Positions 1 to 9,202 of a stretch of DNA of 64,000 bases are shown in pieces. The stretch comes from Acidobacteriota bacterium (lineage in GTDB: Bacteria > Acidobacteriota > Thermoanaerobaculia > UBA5066): assembly GCA_016716715.1 (NCBI GenBank), contig JADJVE010000001.1, positions 496,001 through 560,000 of the forward strand, written 5' to 3'. The notes beneath the pieces were generated by a model that saw only the letters and a program-made list of their open reading frames with translations, made no database searches and had not been told where the DNA came from. The translations under genes were made by a program, and so were the position numbers. The first letter of the stretch is position 1; every line of letters begins with the position of its first letter.

Positions 1-2187
1 GGCGTCGAGGTCGGACGGGGCGTCGAGAAAGACGCCGTAGCTTCCCGCGGCGTCGGTCGCGTACGTCCGCGAGAAGGCGTAGAGCGCGTCCGTCCCGGCG
101 TTCGGAAGCCTGGCCGGGTCGATGGACACCGTGAGAGAGCCCGCGACCGGCGGCGGGCCGATCGCGACGCCGCGGTCGCGCAGGAACTGGAGCGCGTCCG
201 CTGCGCGGATCTCGGTGTGGGGCGCGAGCGCCACCGTGGCGCTGCCGCTCCCGGAGCCGGCGAAGTCGGGCGCGGCCGTGAACGCGACGACGGCGTCGAG
301 GTCCGCGTCGGACCGGTTGCCGAGCGTGAGGTCGGACCGGAACCGCGCGCCAGAGGCCCCGGGCACGTCGAGGACGACGGGCACGAGCTTCGCGGAGGAG
401 GACGTGTCGGCGGCGAAGAGGCCGCGGCCCGCGGTGCCCGCCCAGAGCGTCGTCCCGAGGACGCGCACGACGCGCGCGTCGACGCCGAACTCGACGCCCG
501 CGCTCTCGGGCTGCCAGCCGCCGTCCTTCTTGCGGAGGACGCCCGCGGCGCCGCCGGCCGCAAGGGCCATCCCGTTGCCCGTGTCGAGCGACGAAACGAA
601 GGCGGTGTTCGCGCCGAAGTCGTCGCTCCGCCACGATCCGGGGATCGAGCCGCCGAGTGTCGCCGCGGCGATGCCCGTCGCCGGCGCCGCAAAGAGCGTC
701 GCCGCGTCGCCGCCGATGGCCTGCACGAGCGACGGTGCGCCCGGCGCGCCCTGCCACGTCTGCTTGCGCGCGAAGAGGGCCGTGCCCGTCGACGCGTAGA
801 GGGTTCCGTCGACCTCGCGCGCCGCGAGGATCGACTCCGTTCCCGAGAGGCCGCCGTTGTCCGCCGACCACGAGGAGACCACCCAGCGCCACATCCCGGC
901 GCTCGGCGTGCCGCCCGCCACGCTGCCGTCGGCCGCGACGCGCACGAGCGCGGACGGCACGACGCCGGCGGGGAGCCCGGCGACCGCGGGCGCCGTCGAC
1001 GTGATGGACGCGTTGACGAGGGTGTAAGCCGAGACGTCGCAGTTCGACGCCGCGAGGAACAGCCCGGACGCGGCCGGCGCCTCGGCGCCCGCGCTCCCGA
1101 CGCCGGCGAGGGACGTCACGTCGCCGCAACCGTTCGCGGAGGCGCTGCCCAGTACGGACGACACGGGCGCCAGGCCCGCGCCGCGCGCGGAGGCGAGCGT
1201 GGTCCCCGCGATCGTCGCGACGTCGGAGATCGTGGAGGCCCAGAGCCCCGTTCCCGCCTCCACCCACGACGAACCGGACAGTTGGTAAACGGGCGCTCCT
1301 GCGGTTCCCGCGTAGAGGTCCGTCCCCGCGGCCGTGAAACTGAGCGCGCCGGGGGCGAGGATCGTGAAGTTGTCGGGCGCCCAGGAGCCGGATTTCTTCA
1401 GGATGCCCGCGTCCGCCGTCGCGGCGCGCAGGACGCCGCCGCCGAACGTGATCGCGCGAACGTCGTGGAAACCGAAACCGGGCTCCGCGACCCAGGCCGC
1501 GCCGTTCCACGAGTAGAGCGTCTGGTCCGTGCCGGCCCACAGGACGCCGTTCACGGACGCGAGCGCCTGCACGGTCGCCGTGACGGGCATTCCCGTCGAG
1601 AGGAACGTGACTGCGGCGCCGGTGTAACGCGCGACGGTGCCACGGACGCCCGCGACGAGGTCGCCGTTCCAGACGGCGGCCGAAACGACCTTGCCGCCCG
1701 GGCTCGCGAGGACGGCCCACGTGTTGCCGGTCTTCTTCGCGACTCCGAGGCCCCCGGCCCAGACGCTCGTCCCGTCCGTTGCGAGCGCGGAGGGCTGCGT
1801 CACGGAGACGGGGACCGCTTCCGCGAGCCAGGAATCCACGCACGGTCCGCCGGGAGTCGGTGCACAGGCCACCTGCCGCTGCCACACCTGCGCGCCGTCG
1901 GCCGCCCAGACGGAGCTGCCCGACACGAGGGAGAGAACGTTCTGTCCCGCAAGTCCGCCGGGCGTCCACGCGCCCGAGGCCAGCTTCCAGACGCCCCACG
2001 GCGTTCCGGCCCAGACGTTCGTGCCGTCCGAGGCGAGCGCGGTCGCGGTCGCCCCCTGGAGCGTCGGAACCTGCTGGAACCTGAGCCCCGCGCGCGCGGG
2101 CGACGCCGCGCCGAGGACGGCGAGGCAGGCGAGCGCGACGGCGCGGGACGCGATACGGCGGGCGGGCGGGCGGCGTGTGTCTGTCAC
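1..2187 (-). CDS. Secreted beta-propeller-like protein, 3' end outside the window
   Basis: The reading frame runs from a GTG at 2187 to the window edge without a stop (729 codons seen), so the C-terminus is missing. Residues 1-33 form a signal peptide: an Arg-rich start, a hydrophobic stretch and an SPARA cleavage site. The mature part carries at least seven repeats of about 45-60 residues with the theme LWAGT...G(V/L)-x-SW, as in two-component-regulator or sortilin-type propellers. Near residue 580 the repeats give way to a domain beginning LVPVVLDVPG and containing a TLGNRS motif; I associate this domain with the C-terminal part of secreted acidobacterial proteins. No catalytic motif is visible. 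A TATTCT hexamer lies 7 bases upstream of the GTG with no Shine-Dalgarno, so the mRNA may be leaderless. Function is unknown; surface binding is a guess. Confidence 0.75.
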   Translation of the reverse strand, partial: MTDTRRPPARRIASRAVALACLAVLGAASPARAGLRFQQVPTLQGATATALASDGTNVWAGTPWGVWKLASGAWTPGGLAGQNVLSLVSGSSVWAADGAQVWQRQVACAPTPGGPCVDSWLAEAVPVSVTQPSALATDGTSVWAGGLGVAKKTGNTWAVLASPGGKVVSAAVWNGDLVAGVRGTVARYTGAAVTFLSTGMPVTATVQALASVNGVLWAGTDQTLYSWNGAAWVAEPGFGFHDVRAITFGGGVLRAATADAGILKKSGSWAPDNFTILAPGALSFTAAGTDLYAGTAGAPVYQLSGSSWVEAGTGLWASTISDVATIAGTTLASARGAGLAPVSSVLGSASANGCGDVTSLAGVGSAGAEAPAASGLFLAASNCDVSAYTLVNASITSTAPAVAGLPAGVVPSALVRVAADGSVAGGTPSAGMWRWVVSSWSADNGGLSGTESILAAREVDGTLYASTGTALFARKQTWQGAPGAPSLVQAIGGDAATLFAAPATGIAAATLGGSIPGSWRSDDFGANTAFVSSLDTGNGMALAAGGAAGVLRKKDGGWQPESAGVEFGVDARVVRVLGTTLWAGTAGRGLFAADTSSSAKLVPVVLDVPGASGARFRSDLTLGNRSDADLDAVVAFTAAPDFAGSGSGSATVALAPHTEIRAADALQFLRDRGVAIGPPPVAGSLTVSIDPARLPNAGTDALYAFSRTYATDAAGSYGVFLDAPSDLDA

Positions 2188-2365
2188 TTCGGACAGAATA
2201 GCGGTATTCGCTCGGCCGCAGGGTGCGTAACCTTTCGACGCTCCCGCGCGTCTGACCAGGTTGCACGCGCGGGACTCCTGGAGCGGCGTGTTGCGCTGGC
2301 AGCGGGGTTGCTCGTCAGTCGGCGTCCGGCCCCTGTAGGGTCAAATCGACGTGGAGGTTCGCTCC

Positions 2366-5300
2366 GTGAAAACGCCCCTGAAAGCGCTTCGGCCCGGCCG
2401 TCTCATCCTCCTGCTTCCCTTCTGCCTCGCGCTTTCCGCTTCCGCGGGCGAGATCCGCGGCCGGCTCCTGGTCTCGGACCGGGGCGACCGCCCCGCGGCG
2501 GGCGTGACCGTTTCCGCCGTCGCGTGGGAGACGCCGGGCGAAGAGGCGAAGCGCGAGGCGAAGGCCGGTCCGGCCCCGTCCGCCCCGAAGCCCTTCGCGA
2601 CGGCGACGACGGGGGCCGACGGCTCCTTCGCGCTCACCGTCGCTGCCGAGGCCGGCAAGGAGAAGCTCTTCCGCGTCCAGGCCGAGGGCGCGGGCGTGGT
2701 GCCGATCCTCTTCGAGGACGTCTACGACGCATCCGAGACGGACGACCTCGGCGAGCACCTTCTGTCGCGCGCCGAGAAGATCTCCGGCACCGCGGTGGAC
2801 GCCTCCGGCGCGCCGCTCGCGGGCGCCGACGTCGTCCTCGAGCCGGGCGGCGGCGGCCCAGGCGACCCGTCGTTCCGGACTCTCGCGCGGAGCGTCGTGA
2901 CGGGCGCGGACGGTGTCTTCCGCTTCGAGGAGGCGGGCGCCACGGGCAACCGCATCACGGTGACGAAGGACGGGCTCGCACCCGCGCGCGCGTCGGGCCT
3001 GCGCGCCGGCGGCCTCGCGAAGCCGATCGCGCTCGCAACCGGGTTCCCGATCGCGGGCGTCGTCCGCGACGCCGCCAAGCGGCCAGTCGCGGGCGCGCTC
3101 GTGCGCTTCGAAGGCGTGAAGGCGACGACGCGCTGGATCCTGACGGACGCCGAGGGCGGGTTTGCGATCCGGAATGCGCCGGACGGCCGCGGGTCCCTCG
3201 TCGTGGACGCCGGGGACTCCGGGTGGGCCGCGAAGCCGGACGTCAAGCTCCCGCTCCCCGAGGGCCGCACGCTGACCGTCACGCTTGCCGCGCCGTCGGC
3301 GCTCACGGGCAAGGTCGTCGAGGAAAAGACGGGCCGGCCCGTCCCGCGCGCGAAGATCCTCCTCAAGGGGAACGCGTTCGCGCGGCTCGTGCGTACGGCG
3401 CCCGACGGCACCTACGCGCTGAAGGGCGTGCCGCCCGAGTCGTACCGCCTCTCCGTGGACGAGGCGCGCCACGTGCCGTGGGTCCAGGCCGCGCTCGCCC
3501 TCGCGCCCGGCGAGGCGAGGAAGCTCGACGTCGCGCTCACGCTCGGGGCGTCCCTCGCGGGCAAGGTCGTCGACGAGAACGGCGTCCCCGTGGCCGCGGC
3601 GCGCGGCACGCTCACGCGCGGAGGCGAGAGCGCGATGGCGGGCCTGCGGCAGATGATCCGCTCGGGCGCCGAGATCGCGGCGTTCCGGACGCGGCCCGAC
3701 GGGACGTTCACGGCCTCGCGGCTCGCGCCCGGCGACAACCAGCGCCTCTTCGTGAGCCACGCGGAGTTCGAGCGCGCGACGCTGGCGGGCCTGTCCCTCC
3801 CGGCTGGCGGGACGAAGGGCGGCGTCACCGTCGTCCTCAAACGCGGCGCGACGATCACCGGCCTCGTGAAGGACGCAAGCGACCAGCCCCTCGCGGACGT
3901 GGAAGTCCAGGTCGATCCGTCGATGAACATCCGGAGCGGCGGCGGCGGCGTCATGATGAACTTCGTGCGGCTCGGCGGGCCGAGCGCGCGCCCGAAGACG
4001 AAGACCGGCGCGGACGGCGCGTTCGCGATCAAGGGCATCTCGGTCGGCGAGTACGCGCTCGTCCTCAAGAAGCCCGGCTTCGCGACCGAGCGCGTCGACC
4101 CCGTCAAGGTCACCGAACAGGGCGCCGAGCCCGTCCTCGTCGCGCTCGGGCCCGGTGCGAGCATCTCGGGCGCGGTGCGCCGCAAGAACGGCGAGGGCGT
4201 GGAGGGATTCCTCGTGCGCGCGGGCGCGGCGGCCGGCGGCGGCCGCGGCGGGCGCGGGGGCGGCGGCGGGCCCGGCGGCGGCCCCGGAGCCGGCCTCCTG
4301 AACGCGATCGCGGCCGACGGCGCGACCGGCGCGGACGGAGGGTTCTTCATCGACGGCCTCAAAGCGGGGCAGGCTTACGACCTCTCCGCGTTCGGCGGCG
4401 GGGGAATGGGGCCGCAGAAACGCGGAGTCGTGGCGCCTGCGGCCGGCGCGGACATCGTCGTCTCGGGCACGGGGCGCATCGCGGGCTTCGCGCGGGACGC
4501 AAAGTCGGGCCAGCCGCTCCGGAATTTCTCGGTCTCCTACGAGCCCGACCGTGGCGGCGGGATGGTCATCCGCATGGTCGCGCGCGGGGCCGGCGCACAG
4601 ACCGGCATCGGGCAGAAACGCGACTTCCAGACGGAGGACGGAGCCTTCACGCTCGAGGACGTGCCCGCGGGGACGTGGACCGTCGTTCTCGACGCGAAGG
4701 GTTACCAGACGGCGCGCGTCGCGAGTCTCGCCGTGGACGAGGGCGGGACGAAGGACGGCGTCGAGGTGCGTGCGACGCCGGGCACGGTCCTCAAGGGGCG
4801 CGTGTCGGACGGAAAGACCGGGCGCCCGGTCGCGAACGCGACCGTGACCTGGGAGCCGGCGGGCGCCGGCGGAGGCGGCCCGGGCGGGATGTTCGGCCGC
4901 GGCGGCCCGCTGGGCCTCGACGGCGGCGACGAGACGACGACGGACGCCGAGGGCGCTTTCACCGTCGAGGGGATCGCGGCCGGACGCTTGAAGGTCACGG
5001 CGAAGAGCCCCGACTACGCGGACGGAAGCGAGGTCGCGGACGTCAAGGAGACCGGCGGCACCGTCGAGATCAAGCTCGCCTCGGGCGGCTCGGTGGGAGG
5101 CGTCGTGGTCTCGGGCAACCAGCCCGTGCCTGGCGCGACCGTCTCGCTCGCGGGCGCGGGCGAGGCCGGGTTCGGCCGCATCCTTGGCGGCGGACAGACG
5201 ACGACGAGCGATGCGACCGGCAGGTTCGTCTTCGACCACCTCGTCGCGGGCCGGTACAGCGCGTCGGCGGGCCTGAATGGCAAGTCGAGCAACCTCGGGG

Positions 5301-6676
5301 AGGTCGTCCTCCAGTCGGGCGACACGCGCAACGACCTCGTCCTCTCGCTCTCGGCCGGCTCGACGATCCAGGGAATCGTGAGCGGCCTCCCGGACGGCTG
5401 GAAGAGCCAGACGACGGTGATCGCGAGCGGCGTCGAGTCGTTCTTCGCGACGACGAAGGTCGGCGCGGACGGATCGTTCCGGGTCGAAGGCGTCCCCGCC
5501 GGGCCCGTGACGCTGCGCGCGCAAGCGGGCGACGGCATGGGGACGTCGCGCAGCGCGACGAAGCAGGTCACCGCGGCCGACGACGTGCCGCTCCTCCAGA
5601 CGGAGATCGTCTTCGACATCGGGTTCACGCTCTCGGGCCGCGTGACCCGCGCGAGCCAGCCCCTTGCGAACGCGATGGTCGTCGCGAACCTGCAGGGCGG
5701 CGGCGGCCGTCAGGCGACCGCGCGTACGGACGAGTCGGGCGCCTACGCGCTCCAGGGTCTGCAGGAGGGCTCGTACGCGGTCACCGCGTCGGCGGACCCG
5801 CTCACGGGAGGCGGGGCGTCGATGGTGCGCCAGACGGTGTCGCTCACGGGCGACCAGAGCCTCGACCTGAACTTCCCGACGGCGAAGGTCGCGGGACTCG
5901 TCACGGACTCGGACACGAAGCAGCCGCTCGCCGACGTGACGGTCTCTCTCTCCGCGCCGCCGGCGGCGAACGGCTCCGGCGGCGTCCAGCGGATGACGCA
6001 GACGGACTCGACGGGCCGGTTCCAGTTCTCGGACATCGCGCCGCAGGCCTACACGCTCAACTGCTCGAAGCCGGACTACCAGTACGACAAGCGCGCGATC
6101 ACGGCCGCCGACGACGGCTCGAGCGAGAACCTCGCCGTCGAGCTCGCGCGCGGGCAGGGGATCGAGATCCAGGCGCGCGACGGGCTCGCGGGCGTCCCGA
6201 TGCGCAGCGTGTCCGTGCGCGTCCTCGACGGGTCGAGGGCGGCGGTCTACGCCGGAACGATCTCGCTCGACTCGAACGGCGCGGGCGAGATCACGTCGCT
6301 CAAGCCGGGCGGCTACTCCCTGTTCGTGAACGCGAGCGGCTACGCGACCGTCTACATCGCGAGCGTCTCCGTTCCGTCACGGGCGCTGCCCGTCACGCTC
6401 ACGCCGGGCGGGTCCGCGGACATCTCCGTCGGGCCGAAGTCGTTCGTGAACGGGATCCTGCGCGGCACGCTTCGGACCGCGGCCGGGATGCCCTATCCGT
6501 ACACGCTCTTCAATACGGACGGGCGGCTCGCGATCACGGCCGACGCGACCGGGCAGACGGGCTTCCGGCGCCTCACGAACCTCGCGCCGGGCAGCTACGT
6601 CCTCGCCCTCGACGGCGGCGGCGGGACGACGTTCACGGTCAACGAAGGGGGGATCACGCCGGTCCAGCTCCCGTAG
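2366..6676 (+). CDS. Large secreted protein of carboxypeptidase-regulatory-like repeats
   Basis: About 1,436 residues. The GTG at 2366 is preferred to an in-frame GTG at 2351 because GGAGG (2352-2356) lies 9 bases before it and the product then starts MKTPLK, followed by a hydrophobic signal peptide cut near residue 25 (LSASA-G). The rest is a tandem array of roughly 70-100-residue transthyretin-like units with the themes G-x-V-x-D-x-x-x-x-P-V-x-A-A and D-G-x-F-x-x-x-G-(V/L)-P-x-G-x-Y, as in CarboxypepD_reg-like domains. Two Gly-rich linkers interrupt the array, near residues 620-650 and 830-850. No peptidase or membrane anchor is present. Such arrays are usually extracellular adhesion or scaffold modules; the actual role is unknown. 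It is transcribed divergently from the propeller protein and precedes a porin-like gene. Confidence 0.85.
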   Translation: MKTPLKALRPGRLILLLPFCLALSASAGEIRGRLLVSDRGDRPAAGVTVSAVAWETPGEEAKREAKAGPAPSAPKPFATATTGADGSFALTVAAEAGKEKLFRVQAEGAGVVPILFEDVYDASETDDLGEHLLSRAEKISGTAVDASGAPLAGADVVLEPGGGGPGDPSFRTLARSVVTGADGVFRFEEAGATGNRITVTKDGLAPARASGLRAGGLAKPIALATGFPIAGVVRDAAKRPVAGALVRFEGVKATTRWILTDAEGGFAIRNAPDGRGSLVVDAGDSGWAAKPDVKLPLPEGRTLTVTLAAPSALTGKVVEEKTGRPVPRAKILLKGNAFARLVRTAPDGTYALKGVPPESYRLSVDEARHVPWVQAALALAPGEARKLDVALTLGASLAGKVVDENGVPVAAARGTLTRGGESAMAGLRQMIRSGAEIAAFRTRPDGTFTASRLAPGDNQRLFVSHAEFERATLAGLSLPAGGTKGGVTVVLKRGATITGLVKDASDQPLADVEVQVDPSMNIRSGGGGVMMNFVRLGGPSARPKTKTGADGAFAIKGISVGEYALVLKKPGFATERVDPVKVTEQGAEPVLVALGPGASISGAVRRKNGEGVEGFLVRAGAAAGGGRGGRGGGGGPGGGPGAGLLNAIAADGATGADGGFFIDGLKAGQAYDLSAFGGGGMGPQKRGVVAPAAGADIVVSGTGRIAGFARDAKSGQPLRNFSVSYEPDRGGGMVIRMVARGAGAQTGIGQKRDFQTEDGAFTLEDVPAGTWTVVLDAKGYQTARVASLAVDEGGTKDGVEVRATPGTVLKGRVSDGKTGRPVANATVTWEPAGAGGGGPGGMFGRGGPLGLDGGDETTTDAEGAFTVEGIAAGRLKVTAKSPDYADGSEVADVKETGGTVEIKLASGGSVGGVVVSGNQPVPGATVSLAGAGEAGFGRILGGGQTTTSDATGRFVFDHLVAGRYSASAGLNGKSSNLGEVVLQSGDTRNDLVLSLSAGSTIQGIVSGLPDGWKSQTTVIASGVESFFATTKVGADGSFRVEGVPAGPVTLRAQAGDGMGTSRSATKQVTAADDVPLLQTEIVFDIGFTLSGRVTRASQPLANAMVVANLQGGGGRQATARTDESGAYALQGLQEGSYAVTASADPLTGGGASMVRQTVSLTGDQSLDLNFPTAKVAGLVTDSDTKQPLADVTVSLSAPPAANGSGGVQRMTQTDSTGRFQFSDIAPQAYTLNCSKPDYQYDKRAITAADDGSSENLAVELARGQGIEIQARDGLAGVPMRSVSVRVLDGSRAAVYAGTISLDSNGAGEITSLKPGGYSLFVNASGYATVYIASVSVPSRALPVTLTPGGSADISVGPKSFVNGILRGTLRTAAGMPYPYTLFNTDGRLAITADATGQTGFRRLTNLAPGSYVLALDGGGGTTFTVNEGGITPVQLP

Positions 6677-6718
6677 GGTCCCGGGCCCCGCGGCCGCCCC
6701 GTAGAATGGCGGGGCGGA

Positions 6719-8056
6719 ATGAGACTCCGAAGCGCGTTCCTCGCCTGCGTCCTCGCGGCCGGCGTCGCGGCTTCGGCCGCGGCGCAGGACTCGATGCTCG
6801 CCGGCGCGAGCCCGTTCGTCTCCGACTCCGGGAAGCTGCGCCTCAAGGTCGAGATCAAGGCCGCGTTCCGGGACTCGCGGGATCTCGCGATCACCGTGCC
6901 GAACACGGGGACGCCGTTCCCGATCGTCATGCAGACCGTGGACCCCGGCGCGCACGTCGAGGCCCCGAACCTCGGCCTCACGCTCGAGGCCGACATCACG
7001 CCGGACATCTTCGCGCGCGCGGTGGTGAACGTCCTCGACCTCTACAACCGCAACCCGACCTCGAGCGCCGACAAGGTTCTGCTCCGCGAGGCGTTCGTGC
7101 GGTTCGGGAAGAAGGTCGAGACGCTGCGCGTCGCCGACGGCACGAGCGTCTACCTCGAGCTCGGGAAGTTCCCGCGCTTCTCCAAGCAGATCGTGCGCCG
7201 TCTCGAGAGCTATGGCCTCTGGGGGACGGCGGTGGGGCGCTTCGAGGAGACCGGCGCCGAGGCTGGCGGCTCGTTCGGTCCGCACGTCTACTGGCGCGCG
7301 AGCGTCACGGGCGGCACGCCTCTTTTCTTCCGCGACCCGAACGCCCTCGCGGGCGACAACGGGACGCCGGAGCGCACGGTTGGGTCCACGACGCCCGTCG
7401 TCTACAACTCCGGCTTCCCGATCCTCTACGACACGCTCGCGCCGGACGTCGGCGGCTCGGGTCAGGTCCAGCTCGGCGGCGGCGCGGGCTTCCGCTGGAA
7501 CTGGGGTGAGACCCGGCGCAGCGGCATCGACGTCCTCGCGTGGATTTTCCGGCGCGAGCTCGCGGACCGGGTCGGCCTCCACGGGACGTTCTACGGCGCG
7601 GACCTCCGGCTCCTCCAGGGCGTCGGCGTCTCGCTCCCGATCGAGGGCAACGAGAAGATCGAGTGGGGCGTGAACGTCGAGGCACGCTTCGGGCCGGTCC
7701 ACTTCTTCGGGCAGGCGATCAAGCAGGAGATCGCGGGCCTCTGGCGGCAGGGCTACGAGGCGGAGCTCTCGTGGCGCATCCCGCTACCCGGCCTCTTCGC
7801 CTCGGGCGACCAGAGCGTCGTGAACTGGGTCGAGCCCGAGGTCCGGATCTCGTACATCGACAACCTCTGGGAGAACCCGGCGGGCTTCGTCGCGCCGTCG
7901 GTCGGCTGGAACTGGCGAAAGGTCGACTACGGCGTCCGCGTCGGGATCGTCCGCGGACTCGACCTCACCGTGGAGTACGCCCGTCACGACGCCACGACGC
8001 GGCGCGGATTCGTCCACCCCGACGAGTGGCTCGTGACGCTGCGCGCGGCGTTCTGA
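6719..8056 (+). CDS. Putative outer-membrane porin-like protein
   Basis: 445 residues. The signal peptide is MRLRSAFLACVLAAGVAASAAAQ, cut near residue 23. The mature chain alternates polar and aromatic residues in short beta-strand-like segments, has no helical membrane spans, and ends in a terminal Phe (LRAAF), the usual BAM-recognised end of outer-membrane barrels. I see no clear family motif; alginate-export or generic porin families would be the first comparisons. TAGAAT (6702-6707) is a candidate -10, 11 bases before the ATG, with a weak G-rich stretch between. It lies 42 bases after the repeat protein and converges on the next gene across a strong hairpin. Confidence 0.65.
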   Translation: MRLRSAFLACVLAAGVAASAAAQDSMLAGASPFVSDSGKLRLKVEIKAAFRDSRDLAITVPNTGTPFPIVMQTVDPGAHVEAPNLGLTLEADITPDIFARAVVNVLDLYNRNPTSSADKVLLREAFVRFGKKVETLRVADGTSVYLELGKFPRFSKQIVRRLESYGLWGTAVGRFEETGAEAGGSFGPHVYWRASVTGGTPLFFRDPNALAGDNGTPERTVGSTTPVVYNSGFPILYDTLAPDVGGSGQVQLGGGAGFRWNWGETRRSGIDVLAWIFRRELADRVGLHGTFYGADLRLLQGVGVSLPIEGNEKIEWGVNVEARFGPVHFFGQAIKQEIAGLWRQGYEAELSWRIPLPGLFASGDQSVVNWVEPEVRISYIDNLWENPAGFVAPSVGWNWRKVDYGVRVGIVRGLDLTVEYARHDATTRRGFVHPDEWLVTLRAAF

Positions 8057-8061
8057 GAACG

Positions 8062-8089
8062 CCGCGGGGGGGCGGGCGCCCCCCCGCGG
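8062..8089. terminator. Perfect GC hairpin between convergent genes
   Basis: An 11-bp perfect inverted repeat (8062-8072 with 8079-8089) encloses a 6-base loop. It sits between the stop of the porin-like gene (8056) and the stop of the facing secreted-protein gene (8097-8099). There is no T-tract on either side. It probably works as a bidirectional terminator or transcript-end stabiliser. Confidence 0.6.
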
Positions 8090-8096
8090 ACGCGGG

Positions 8097-9047
8097 TCAG
8101 TGCTTCGTCGCGGCGGCGGCCGGCGACGTGGAGGGCTTGCTGTCGCAGCGCCCGTCGAGGTGGTAGCGGATCGAGAAGGCGTTGTCGCCCTCGTTCGTCT
8201 CGGCGACGTTGCCCTCGGCGTCGAGGACGAGCTTGAGGCCATGCGCGCCCGAGTCGAGGTAAGGCTGTGTCACGAGGCTCTTCGCTTCACTCGCGGCGAG
8301 CGCGAACGGCCCGTTGATCGCGCGCTCGTTCGCGTCGGAGTAGAGCTTGTTCTTGAAGTTGCCCGTCGCGACGCCGTTCGTCTCCTTCTCGTAGTACTCG
8401 ACGTTGAAGGCGCACTGTCCGTTGCTCGGCGTCGGGTGCGGGTTGATCGACTCGGCCGCCGTCAGCTTGACCGAGCCGTTCCAGTCGACCCAGTGCTTCT
8501 TCGCCGGATCGCTGCCCCAGACGTAGAGGCCCGGACGCGCCGACGTGATGTTCGGCTTCCTGTCGTTCGAGCCGCCGCCGGGCGGGACGCCGACGGGCGC
8601 GCACTTGAACGTGTAGTCGACGGCCTTGTGGCCCTCGAAGAGCTTCACGAGGCCCCCCGGACCGTCGAAGAACAGGTTGAACCGCACGCTCTTGATCGTG
8701 CAGCCCGCGAAGCCCTGGGCGCACTGGACCGAGAAGCGGGTCCTTCCTTCGCCCTTTCCTTTCTTCGCGATCATGAACGGAACCTCGAGGCCCGTGTGCG
8801 CGGGGTTGCCGGGCTCGCCGGCCGTGTAGAAGCCGATGCGGCCGGTGGCCTGCGTCTCGAGGCTGTACGCGAAGACGACCTCGATCGAGTTGCCGGGGCC
8901 CATCGGGGTCGCGGGCGGGACGCCGGCGAGCCCCGCCGGGGACGCGGGGGTCATGCTGAGGATCGTCACCGAGTCGGCGGCGAACGCGGGGGCCGCCGAC
9001 AGGGCGAGGGCGAGGACGAGGAACGCGGGAACGCGGTGGTGTCTCAT
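8097..9047 (-). CDS. Secreted protein of unknown function
   Basis: 316 residues from the ATG at 9047, preceded by a good GGGAG ribosome site about 5 bases upstream. The signal peptide is MRHHRVPAFLVLALALSAAPAFA, cut at residue 23. The mature protein looks all-beta, with four Cys residues (VQCAQGFAGC, FKCAP and others), and ends with LVLDAEGNVAETNEGDNAFS, which resembles the final strands of CARDB-type adhesion domains. No enzyme motif is visible. The frame happens to be open upstream into the response regulator because of the one-base shift there, but signal peptide and ribosome site show this is a separate gene. Confidence 0.75.
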   Translation of the reverse strand: MRHHRVPAFLVLALALSAAPAFAADSVTILSMTPASPAGLAGVPPATPMGPGNSIEVVFAYSLETQATGRIGFYTAGEPGNPAHTGLEVPFMIAKKGKGEGRTRFSVQCAQGFAGCTIKSVRFNLFFDGPGGLVKLFEGHKAVDYTFKCAPVGVPPGGGSNDRKPNITSARPGLYVWGSDPAKKHWVDWNGSVKLTAAESINPHPTPSNGQCAFNVEYYEKETNGVATGNFKNKLYSDANERAINGPFALAASEAKSLVTQPYLDSGAHGLKLVLDAEGNVAETNEGDNAFSIRYHLDGRCDSKPSTSPAAAATKH

Positions 9048-9202
9048 GTTCTCCCTTTCTGAGACACAACGTGCGCCCGGAACGGGCCTCTGTCGAGGGG
9101 GAAGGATGGTCCCGGCGCGAAGAACGGAGGTCCGGGCGCGCCATGCGGCCCCCGCAGGGCCGGCTCGGTGACCCGAATCACCTTCGCAGGAATCCGAACT
9201 CT

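Noticed and set aside
4215..4310. GGC-rich repetitive DNA considered as a simple-sequence or CRISPR-like repeat
   Set aside because: It encodes an irregular Gly-rich linker in frame, with no spacer-repeat structure. No CRISPR array or insertion sequence was seen anywhere in the window.
2315..5524. A minus-strand open frame of 1,069 codons
   Set aside because: Antisense to the carboxypeptidase-regulatory-like repeats; low-complexity Arg/Ala/Asp composition and no recognisable domain.
217..7509. A plus-strand open frame of 2,430 codons spanning the propeller gene, the repeat protein and part of the porin gene
   Set aside because: It is Arg/Gly/Ala-rich without domains, starts antisense to a well-formed secreted protein and is out of frame with two genes that have signal peptides. 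High G+C removes stop codons by chance.
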